NCBI GenBank assembly: GCA_033239525.1
Contig: BSYO01000009.1
Location: 11,367,299 to 11,431,298 of the forward strand
Length of the DNA stretch: 64,000 nt
Reading direction: 5' to 3'
From: Nepenthes gracilis
Lineage: Eukaryota > Streptophyta > Magnoliopsida > Caryophyllales > Nepenthaceae
Shown here in pieces: positions 37,701 through 49,700 of this stretch. The notes beneath the pieces were generated by a model, which saw only the letters and a program-made list of their open reading frames with translations, searched no databases and was not told where the DNA came from. Each line of letters opens with the position of its first letter. Within the stretch, counting starts at the first letter, position 1. Both the position numbers and the translations under genes were made by a program.

Positions 37701-40700
37701 TCAGCAAGGCACTATAATATATCAATAATTATATATACTTTGCATTTAAAACATATCGAAAGAGCTATAGATTTTGTTCGAATGCATTGACATGGAATTT
37801 TCATAAGACTTATACAGTAAATTTAGTTTATACATTTCTAGATTTCTTATCATATTCTTTCTCAATTTAGATTATCAAATCATACTAAATTCTTATTTTT
37901 CTTAGGAACTAGTGACAGTGGGCCTTACCGACTAAAGAAGCGAATAATCGAAGATCGGGTTATATATACTCCCACACAAACAAAGTTCATGTATTATTAT
38001 TTAAGACCCGTAAGTGGGCTGTCTACATACCACCCTATAGACAAGGTTGAATGCCTCTTCTCACCGGCGGATGATAGATTCAAATATCGATATACTACTA
38101 TAATATACTAAAACATACAATAATATACTACTCGCTAAATCATAACCATGGTCCAATGTAATTTTTTAGAAAAACTCCACACATTTTTTCAAAATTTTTA
38201 GTTTTCACCCGCTGAAAATCAACTCATAATTTTTTGACCTAATTGTAGAGATTCACACGTAATTATGTAATTTCTTAACATGAAATGCTCAACTTCCTTA
38301 AATTATACAGAACTATTTCTGAAAATTCAGTGCAACAAAAATGCAACATAGAAGTCTAGAAAATTGGCAACAGTCCATGCAGGAAATGAAAATAGCGACT
38401 AGTGCAGAAATCAGCTAACATACAGAATATTTTACTAAATTTCAGAACATATATTATATAATTTCTAGCATGCAAGATAGCTCTTCATGAAATTAAGCAC
38501 GCAGGAGTATTAAACTAGGATTTCAGAACATACAAGGAACTAAAATGCCGAATTCAAAACGTATATACAATATACATAAACTTAGACATGAATTCTTATT
38601 AAATTTTGCTATAAAATGATGGAAGACTAACATGCATGCTCAATACAAACATTATAACTTCAAAATTATATCATTTATGAGCATTGGAACAAGAACGCTC
38701 AGAAAATTTAACAAAGAACAGCAATAAAGGAAAAGTTTAGAGTGCACTAGTCTTGACTCTAATTTACCCAAAATTTAACTTGGATCAACTGAATTTGAGC
38801 TTCTATGGCCTCATCTCTCTCCTCTCTACTCTCCTCGTTTGCTTCTCTCCCTTCTCTGGAAAATCTGATAAAAAATGATAGAATCAGCTAGGTGGTCCTT
38901 ATTTATACAGCATGGTACTCGAGCGCAGATTCAGGCACGTGTTAGGTGACCTAGTGTGCTCAAGCGCAGCTTGGGCTAGCCTCAAGCACTGATGCCATTG
39001 TTTTTCACGCTCAAGCGCTAGCTCGGGCATGCTTCAAGTGCTAGGCCCATTGGAATTGACGCTCGTGCATCGGTCGGGCCTCCTTCAAGCGACAAGTCAT
39101 CCAGTCAAAATTTTGACTATTAATCTAATTTTTCACATCATTTAACCTCAATTTTAATTTTATTAATTTAATTAATTATGATTATCATAAATCAAAAACT
39201 CGGACCTTACATTATCAACCAATTGTCCAACAGAAATTAAACTCATAGATAATTTTGGAGATACAAAATATTATCAAAGATAATCGCAGACTTCCAATTG
39301 TAATAATAGGAAGAGAATTTTATTGGCTACCTAAATATCACCCTTATACTAATAAACATTGTGTAAAGCATCTACAATACCTTTCATATGATTTGATGCC
39401 GCTAAATCAAGAAACTAAGATGAAATAGGCAATTTTTGCTTACTTTATAGTCCGATTAGCAGAGAAAACTGAGGCTATCATTTTTTGTACCATCTCAAAA
39501 GTAAGAGAAGGGGATAGGATAGTAGATGTCTAAACTGGATGAGCCAGCACACTAGCCAAAGTAGAGAGAAACACCTGAATAAAGTTTTCTCCTAGCACCA
39601 AATAATGAAGAGAGAAAACAATCACAAATACCTAGAATCTAAAACTTTCAAACATCCTATATATTTAGGACAAGCCTTCAAATAAAATCAAGAAATTCAA
39701 AAGTAGCGATTTAGAAAAACTGGCTCTGATATCATGTCAGTTGTTTCAAATGCTCTCAATTGAAAGTTTCTTTCCATTAAATAGAATATTTTTTTCCTAA
39801 TTATAGCATATTATAATTGTATATTTTTATAATTTACAACCCTAATTATAACAATCATAACCAATTATAATAAATCAGAATCATCTAATTATATTAATAT
39901 ATGTATATATATATATATATTATATAAAGTAATCAATATCTGACTGATAGCTATGACAACTTATAATGGTTCAAGTAATCTTCCATGTGTAGATTAAATT
40001 TATTCACCAAAGTCGTGGATACTACATTGTTACAACTGCTCTCTATGATGAGGTCAAATACCATACTGTATGCCGTGCATCATGAATGAGAAATATTGTT
40101 TTACCTCTAATCAAATATATTCCCATGAAAAATCCCAATTTTAAGACTATCGGACTAAAATGAATTCTCCTTTGTCCGCATAGGGGACATCTTCCGAGGA
40201 CTCCTCTGAGGACGATTCTTCCTCCACTTGTTCTTCTTCCTCCACAAGAGCAATGACCTAACAGTTCGAGCAATTTGAAGCAATATGGCCGATTCCTTAG
40301 CATTTGAAACACCTAATGAAGGTGTTTACTGATTTGGATTGAGCCAAATTTGGAGCTACTTGGTCATCTGTGTTGGTGCCAAGCGGTTGGGGCCTTGGGG
40401 CCGATTTGTTAAGGGACCTCCTGGATGGGCTGGTTTGACCACATCCCTTCCATACATCTTTCCAAGTAATTTTGCCAACATTATTGCCAACCTTTGTACA
40501 TCTTTGAGGGTTCAATATGGTTGTAGATTCGCCACATTCTGAATTTCACTTCGAAGACAACTGAGGTATCGAGCTATAGATCACTCAACAAGTTCCCACA
40601 TGCCGTGATATATCATAAGTTGCTCAAACTTGCAAATATACTTCTTAACCATCAAACCATGTGGATAGCAATTACATAGTTTATAGCAAATTATGCCTAG

Positions 40701-43700
40701 AATTTTCGGGAAAATTTCCTTCTTAAGTTATTTTTTCATTTTTCCCCACGTTCGGATTTTGTTCTTTCCTTCCAAAGTTCGCCTTTTTCATAGATTCTCT
40801 CACCATATAAAAAGCATATTTCTTCAATTTGACAGCCACAAGTTTTATCCTCATTGGATCTATCATCTCATTGAGCTCGAAAATACATTCGGCTGTATTC
40901 GTCCAATCAATGAAATCATCAGGTTGGAGCTTTCTTTCATACTCTGAAAACTAAATCTTATTGTTTTGTAATTCTTGATAATGTCAGAATTCTCTTCGAA
41001 GAGAAAAGGTAGATACATCCTCCACAGCAGCAACAGCATGGAAGTCGCAATGGAAAGTATTGTCATCTTCATTGGTCGATCCCAAATCAGATTCTCAAGA
41101 TGTTCCATGCTACAGACAAGCCTCCATGTGCTCAAGATGTTGTTGCAATTGTTGGACTAGCCTCCTTAATTTGGATACTCAATATCAAGAGGTTGTGTTC
41201 TCTTTCCATGAGCCCAAGATATTATTCAGTCATTCTTTCCCACAACTTACCATAGCTCTAACACTAATTGATACTATTCAGAATGAGAAGAAGAGTTTTG
41301 AGAGAAAAGAAATAAAAAAAATTCAAAATTAATTTAACGAATGGCAAGTAGACAATAAAAAAAAAAAAAAGATTTAGAATCTACTAAATCAAACTTAGAG
41401 TTCTAAGAAAACTCTAGAATACAAATTGATAATAAAATATATCATGTTTAATCAAATGAACTATCCCTAAGTTATAGAAATTTCATACAACCTAAGTAAT
41501 TAAATTTTCCTACTTTCAATCTTTTTGACCTAATCAAGAAAGGTGGCCATAGGCATGGATAGAGTAACCTAAAGTGGCTATCCTTAGTTAAAACTCCAAC
41601 TTTTAATTTTTCCATAAAGACTTGGTGGTTAAGGGTTGAGTTTTGAATGATTCTTATAACTTCATTAATATTTGCAATGTCACTATAAATAGCGTCATGT
41701 CCCTAACTCCGAGATAGGATTTATTAACTCCTTAATTAATAATTAAGTTAAATCAAAATTTAATCTTTAAAACTCAAGAATTCAATTATTTATACCATTG
41801 GCTGAGAAACCCAAAAGGAATATTGGGACACGAACCTGTAAACTAAATACCACTAATCAGACCGAAATAACATAAAAACCAAATCAAAAGACTCAGATGC
41901 TACACTCAAAGTGGCTCTAAACATCAACAATTATTTGACCTCAAAGGCACAAGAAAAAACATCTTAATTAATATTAGGGTATCAAAACTATAAACTCAAC
42001 CGAAATACTATAAAGAAAACTAAGATATAAACTTAAACATTGTCATGGACATATATATATATAAAACAAAGAAAATTAAAAGCTTAGCAAAACAAAAATA
42101 AGAGTGAGACAATTGCTCAACAAAACATATATATAAATATTTCATATATATATATATATATCAAAGAAATGTACTAGATAATGATATGATCAAAAACCAA
42201 AAAAGCTGATAACATCATTTTGCAAATATATCATGTATAATCCAAAATTGATATTCAATATATAACGAGCTGTGCAATTACATAATCATGCCAAAATCAT
42301 GCAAAACATAGAAGACTAAGGATTGGTGATGATCGCACCAACAAAAAGCGAATATCAAAACTCCCATTATGATTGTTTTTACATAACCAAAGATCATACA
42401 GCTACTATTCAATACTAGTAAATAGGCCGTCCACATAAAACCTTATAGATGGGGTCGAACGCTACTTTTTTGGCTTATGAATGATAGGTTCGACCTTCAA
42501 TGTACTAATAATATATTAGGATATGTCTGAATATATTCCATCAATTATCTACGATGGTTTGTACTTAATTAAATGAAAACTTTACTTAAATACGAATATT
42601 TCTTAATTTTTCTCATACCAGAAAAAATGCTTTCTTCATCAAAATTTATGTAGAGTTTTTCTTCGTATTTCTTCAAATACATTATATGCAATAAAATTAT
42701 GGGCATGCATGAACTTCAACTTGTATTTTTGAAACATGCAGGAACAATGTTATGTGATTTGTAAACATGCATGGCTATTATTGCAAGAAATCAACATAAT
42801 TTATATAATTTCATCAATTCCTTTCCAAAATAAAACATGCATGAACGGTTATATAGTAATTCGAGGCATGCAAAAGCATATGTTTGTAAATTAAATATAT
42901 GCAAGAACAACATTACAAAAATTTAACACCTAAATATAATAAGCATGAATTTAATACATTAATTTCATAAAGTTACATAAATTGGGAGTAGAATCACATC
43001 CATAAACACTTTAACTAAACAAATAACACATACATGAGCATTTAAAAAAAAAAATGCTCAAGAACATCAAAGAATGATAGCAACAAAGGAAAGATGGCTC
43101 AAGTGCACTTATCCTAACTTAATCCTAATAAACGATATTTAATTTTTCCTTAGATTCTCTTTCTCCAACCTTCTCTCTCTTTCTCTTCTCTTTCTCTCTC
43201 TTCTCTCAAAATCTCCATAGAAATGACCCAAAATCGACCAAAAGGCCTATTTATAAAAAAAGTGGTGCATGTGTGCCGGTCAAACAATGATCAGGCACTA
43301 AGGCACAATCTATACTATACACAAGCGTCCATCAAGCACGCATCAAGAATCAACATTTTGTCCCAATTATGTATGTGCGTCAATCAAACGCAATCAATCT
43401 ACCTAAAATGCATATGAGTGTCTCATAAGCGTTCCTTAAACGCGTCCTTACTATCCAAAATACACATGAGTATGAGTCAGGTGCTGGTCAAGCGCCACTT
43501 GACCTAATTTATTTCGATCTAAAAATTAATTTGATCAAAAATCTCAATTGGTCTCAAAAATCTATCAACTTAATTCAATTAATCATCATCAAAATGATAT
43601 TTTAGGATCCATACATTATAGATAATGACCAAGTTATCAATAAAATAATTATTTTCAATTAGGACCTTATCAAATAGACAACTAATAAATGCAATTTACT

Positions 43701-46700
43701 AGCAACTTTTACAGTTTGCACACTTCATAGAAGCCTTTTATGATCCTAAGATTCCATCATGTGTGTGGTACTCTGTGTACACGCGTGCTCACGTGTGTGT
43801 GGACTCTTTAGCTTTCCTGCCTCTCCCGCATTCAAGTGTTATCAAAAGAACTTCAGGCACCTGACACTTGACTTAGCAATTTGGTCTTCTATTATCTTTC
43901 CTTGGGCTTAAAAGTTATTAGGCCAACCCCGGTTCCATAGAAGACTCAACAACTCTAGATTTCTCTCTCTCTCTCTCTCTCCCCCTCCCTCCCTACTGCC
44001 ATCATACACTACATACAATTTCTAAACTAATTAGTACATAATTGACTCTTTCCCTCCCTTCTTGAGATATTCTTCTCCACAAATCACATCACAGCTCTAT
44101 TCTCGGGCATATATAATGACATAAGACTTGTTCATTGAATTAAATCCTTCATTTTATGCTGATGTTTTGTGATTGAGTCTTAATTGAATTCTCTAATGAA
44201 ATAGTTTGTTTGTTAACAAAATTATGCCTCGTTCTGCTACTCCCAGCAAGACACCTGATAATAGTGCCCAGTGCTTCAGGCCTTCTTTGGGGTTTTTTTG
44301 GGGGGTTGGGTCGGTTGGTCTTGACACATCCACACTATCATCTTCCTTTGTAATAAAAGCCACCATTACCATCAATCACTGAAGCTAAACTCCAATCAAG
44401 CCTCAGAATAGAAGCAGAAAATTATATCCTTTCTCTAATAAAAAAATGCAACAGCTATTCTTGCCATGTCCTCACCCTGTTATATTAGGTTTAAAATGTT
44501 ACAAAAGATTATTACAAACCCTATCTACCTTTGGCCCATCAAACTTCAATATCAAGCAGCATCATTACCATTATGCTTCGTCTTTTCCTCCTCTTTTTGG
44601 TATGTAGTCTTGAATCAATTCTAGTATAAGAGAAAGCTCTTGGCTTGAATTTGTGCAAATATGAGGAGTGATAACATGGAGCAATTAGCTCAACCTACGG
44701 CTCCAGCATTACTCCATCTCAACTAGAAGAGGCTGTTAGCACTAAAGAAACTTTTGCCAACGTCAAAGTCAGGCTGGAGATACTGTTATACAACTTAAGG
44801 CCCTTACACTTGTTTATTATGGCGGAAGATTGATTTCAAATCAAGCAGTGAGAGAGTGAAGCAAAGTGGAGGAAAAACTGGACAAGCTGACAAGAATCTG
44901 CAGCCAGGCATGCATCTAAAGGAGACTACATCAAATTAAAGGATAGGCAAGGGCCTTTAAATCAATATTAGAAGAAGAGATCTCAATGTCTCATTTGTTA
45001 AATTCATAATTTTTTGATACAACATAAATCAATGGCAAAACATTGACGCTTTCCCCTTTCTTTGTTGTTAGTGTATACAACGAGCTCAGATTACAACCTT
45101 ATTTCAGCTATAAATTCAAGATCCATGGTTCATGGCCCTTTAATTCCATAAATCTTGAGGAGGTGTTCCCCCCCTACTTGGAGAGAATGATAGAGAGTGC
45201 AAAAAATTTAATATGAGGAAAATAAAAGACGAGAGCTACTTTCTTTATCATATATCATAGAGGGCTATCTTAGCTTTCTGAGATGAACCTAATCCTTTCA
45301 TGTTTCAAGAAGGATGGCTTCACAATATTTTCTTCTGGATGAGAGGTAAGAGCCCTTCTAATGTCAATGAACTGCTTTTTTTTTTCAATTTCTTCGTTCA
45401 TCTAATTTTATGGTCCATATCCTTATTTTGTTAGATTCTTTTTCTGTAGATATGTTGTTCACCCATGGCACCTTGAATGTTTAGAATTCTTATTACCAAT
45501 CACAGGAAAACATTTTTCTACTTTCATGAGTATTATAGGCCAATATCATGATAAGCATGTTTGCTATCTATCTAGATCTCATTTATTACTAGAAAAGATG
45601 TCATCATATATCAGACTACTAGTTTAATTTTCATCACTAACAGGGGAAGGGACCTCCCCACTAGATAAACACTCATGTCCTAGTTAAAAAAGATATTTAT
45701 ACATGAAATTTTCCAACTTTTGCAACCACAACTGATTTTCTCCCAGATGAGACTCCTAGAAAATCTAGTTACCCAAAAACAAAACTCTCTCTAGTATCTC
45801 TTGCTCATATTTTAATCTACCAATACAATGATATCTATGGACATCACCCTTAATCATTCAATAAAACTGTAGAGCTTTCTATCTAATTTTAGTTGACAAA
45901 ATCATCAGATCCAATGAAAATAGTCCATGTACTGTTCAGTAACGTGTCATCAGGTAATGTCTGACATCCCCTAAAAATTGACTTACAATTTATTTTCAGA
46001 TCCACACATTATGTCACGAATTCTATTGTCTATGTATATCCAGCGTGACAAACACTGAGCCAACCTAAGAACAGGAAGGAAAGCCAAACAAACCCTCATC
46101 ACTTACCAACAAACACAACAGGTGCCTCCATGCACATAACATTATGGGCCCTGTTCCCCCATCGATGTCAATCAAGAGCCATTTTATCTTATACTTAATT
46201 TATCATATGCATAAACCAATGCAGAACGTCTCTACACAGATAAATTGATATATGCACATGGTTCAAGGTAATTGAGACGCAACAAACACATCACCCGCCA
46301 TCACTGTAACCTGGAATGCTTTCTACATTGGAATGGTGATGCAGAACTGTACTTTAACCCAGAAAACATTCTGATGGGACATAAGCTTCGTCAGTTTCCG
46401 ATCAAAGAAGTAAGATCTTGATAGACATAAGATTGTTACTAGAACACAAGAATAATTACCTTATCACTTCCTAGTAACAATAACCCCATGTTTGGTTGGA
46501 GGGAATAGAAATTCTATTCCCTCCTTATTTTTGGTGGAATAAGAATTTCACCGTTTGGTTGCACTTTATCTAGGAATAGCAATTCCTGAAGGAATAATTA
46601 TTCCTTGATTATAAGGAATAACTATTCCTTAATGATATATGGTATTTTTTATTCCTGATTAAAGAGGAAAAAGAATTCCCACACAAGAATTTTATAAACC

Positions 46701-49700
46701 CAAATTTGCCCTTCATTCTATTCATCACTCTCGACACTTCCTCCTCGCAGACGTCCTTCCTGAAACCCTATTCCCTCTCGCCACAATATCTCCTCTTCTC
46801 TCTCGAAGCCAAACATACTCTCGCTTCTCTCTCGTCGCAGACATCGTTGATCGGCTGTCTGTAAGATTATATAGGATTAGGGTTAGGGTTAAGGTTAGGG
46901 TTGTTTTTGTTGTTCAAAATGATGCAACCAGCACAAGGTGCCATTCCACTGCAGATGTCGGCTATGTCGATGGATCAGCAGTAGCAGTATCCTCCGGCAC
47001 CGCAGTACGGTCAACAACCACCTCAGAATCCATGGATAATGATGCCTCAGCCACCGAGGCCTCAGCAGCCGCCATACCAGGCGCCACAGGCGTGGCCCCC
47101 GCAGCAGCAGCTGCCGCAAGTGGCAGTTCCTGCCCCAGGTCAGCATCCGCTGGTTCAATCGCAGCATTATCCGGCTGCTGCATCGCCGACGAGTTCGGAC
47201 GAGATCCGATCGCTGTGGATTGGAGATTTGCAGTATTGGGTGGATGAGAGTTATCTATGGGGCTGCTTCACTCAAACTGGGGAGGTATTGCTATCATGTC
47301 GTGCGCTATAGCTTCAGTTTTTTTATTATTAATTTTCCTGTTATATACTTCCAAAATCGAAACTATTAGTTGTTGGGGCTGTTGTATTTTTCCATAAGGC
47401 TCCTGGGAGAGCAAGACGAAGGAATTGGAAGTTAGATTTTGCAGTCATGGATGTTTTGCATATTTGACAGTTTTGAGAATCTTAGAGCCAAAATCTGTAG
47501 AAGGGTGGTGTAGTGCATGAAGCTTTAGGGGTATGTAGATGGTCAAAACCTGCATCCCCTGATTGAGTTAATCTAGACGATTCAGCAGTACTGGAGGCTT
47601 GGGTTGGATTTCGACCTCAGACTGCTGGATGTTTACCCAAGTGGGAAGTGCTGTGTGATTTTACTCCTCCGTTTCTTTGTATTTCGTTTTCGGGGTGGAG
47701 GGTGGGTTTTTCTGTGGTAGCAGTTTCTTGGACCGATGATGGTGTACATGTTGAAAGGAGGGTAGAACTTGTAACGGAACCAATTTTGATGGGTTCTTAT
47801 CGTTTTGTGCCCATATTAAGAAGTGGTTGCCATATAGGTAGGAAGGATAATCAGGAAAGTAAAAATAGTCATGTCAAGATGTGTATAAGTTGCAGTTCTA
47901 AAACAGAATGTCGGGTCAGATGTAGTAGAATCATTGAAAAAGGATTTATGTCACAGACCTAGCCTGGTGGAAGTTATGGCTTTGTTGATACATCCAACGT
48001 ATTCTTGCTCAGTTGGAGATTCAAGTGAATCCTTGAAGTCAGAAAGATTACTCGTTGCAGACTGTTTTTATCTGGTGTTTAGCAAGAAAAGCGTGATTGT
48101 TGGGATATAGTTTATTACTTTGCATGGTTAATGTGATTGTATATCCTTTTAAGCACTTTCTCTGGTTTTTAATGTCACAGTATGTTGAGGATAACATGCT
48201 GCATATATATGATCTCAGTTAACATTTTTATTGTTTATGCTCCTTTTATTTTAATGAGTGAAAAGTGATGAAATGCTGATAATTTAGTTTTACCTAATAA
48301 AGAAAAAGATCTTCATTGTGCTTGTTATTTTGTGCTTTAGTGGTGATGTGTTTAATCATCCTGGGTTCTAAGATCATCTGTGTGATTTCATAATATGGCA
48401 GGAGATTGCAAGTAAGTTTCATTTGGTTCAAATTTTGGGAACCATCGAAGGAAACAAGGGGAAATGTAGAGGGAAAGGAGTATGATGCAATGTGTCTACG
48501 TTTGATCAAGATTGTATTAGGGTTGTATCCATTCAATCAAAAAGTAAAAATAGAAAAATTGAAACTGCAACCACTTCCACCCCCACACTAATTTTTCCGA
48601 CCCTATCCCCAATGGACACTAGAAGACCCATGTCAGTAATGGAAAGGGCTCCACTGCCTCCAACTCCTACTTCGCTTCCTTCTCTGTTTCTCACTTTCTA
48701 GGACAATGAAGAGTGTTTTGCACTACCTTCTCACCCTGATTCCTTTCTCTCTCCTCACTGGCAAGTCTAGGTCTGGCATCTGTGGTTAAAACTTTTTAGA
48801 TTCACTCTTTCACCATTATTATAATAAATAAAAGTAGTTAAACATGTCACAATCAGAAAAAGATAGCAAAAAAAGATGGGAGATCCATGAAGACGAAGCT
48901 CTTGTTGCTAGTATAGTTAAGTTATATAATACCGGTACACACAATGCTGACAATGGTTTCAAGTCAGGTTACTTGCTTGAGTTAGAGAGGATGTTATGAC
49001 AAAAATTGCCAAATTCGTCTTTGAAGGCAACCCCACATATTGTTTCCAGGATAAAGATGTTGAAGAAGGATTAGAGTGTTGTACATGATATGATAAGGGG
49101 TATGAATTCTTCCGGATGTGGGTGGGATGATTCACGGAAAATGGTTGTTACGGAACCACACATGTGGAATGCGTATATATCGGTATAGTAGTTGTGCTTC
49201 ATTTTTAATTGCTTCTTAAAATTACTTATTAATGTAGCATCTATTATATATTAACAATGACAGTGATATACTTTGTGTTTGGAGATAGAGCCACAAGGGA
49301 GCTGCTATCTGGAGAAAAAAATCGTTCCCATATTTCGAAGATTTGTCAATGATCTATGGTAAAGATCGTGCAATAGAGGCAGATGCACAAGTTGCCGAGG
49401 ACATCATTGCTGAGCTGCAGCTTAATGAACAAGAGAACGAGCAGTGGAGTGTAAATGATGTTCCAGAAGTGAGGATTGAAGACTTACTTGGCACTAATGA
49501 TTCCCCGAGTCAAAATGTACCGCATGTGTCAACTCCAACTGAACCAGAGACATCCAAGGAAAGGAAACGGAAGGCCAGTACAGATATGACAAAAATAGCT
49601 GATTCTATTATTCACGCAGCTGATTCATTGACTACAAATATTGGGAAGCTCGGTGAAATGTTGAGCAAAAGCTTAGAAAACAACACGCAGGAGCAAACGA

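Larger units (their letters stand above)
28586..39949 (-). mobile_element. Ty1/copia element inserted in Reina-like B, itself carrying two inserts
   Basis: A minus-strand copia element with short LTRs (28586-28790 and 39735-39949). It has a primer site, a polypurine tract and target duplication gccat/gctat (28581-28585, 39950-39954) with one mismatch. Pol order on minus is protease, GAG-pre-integrase, integrase, RT, RNase H. It is split by a solo LTR (37051-39211) at the protease/integrase boundary and by a Tekay-like fragment (about 28935-34396) near the RNase H end. No gag was recognised. Without inserts it is about 3.7 kb. Confidence 0.85.
15227..43672 (-). mobile_element. Reina-like Ty3/gypsy chromovirus B, host of the nest (28.4 kb including inserts)
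   Basis: The element is delimited by LTR termini tgatac and gtatca and by a perfect 5-bp target duplication aatag (15222-15226 and 43673-43677). Minus-strand order is 5' LTR (41269-43672, interrupted), gag (39955-41268), protease split by a copia insertion, RT and RNase H (27227-28585), then 3' LTR (15227-27226, interrupted). Without inserts it is about 3.65 kb. Most of RNase H, integrase and the chromodomain are deleted, because the RNase H sequence jumps to the last codons before the polypurine tract near 27235-27260. Confidence 0.85.

Noticed and set aside
41688..43620. Clean 5-bp target duplication for the solo LTR 41693-43615
   Set aside because: Flanks aatag and ttata do not match. Only a looser resemblance (tataaatag, tatagataa) is seen, so I do not claim a TSD.
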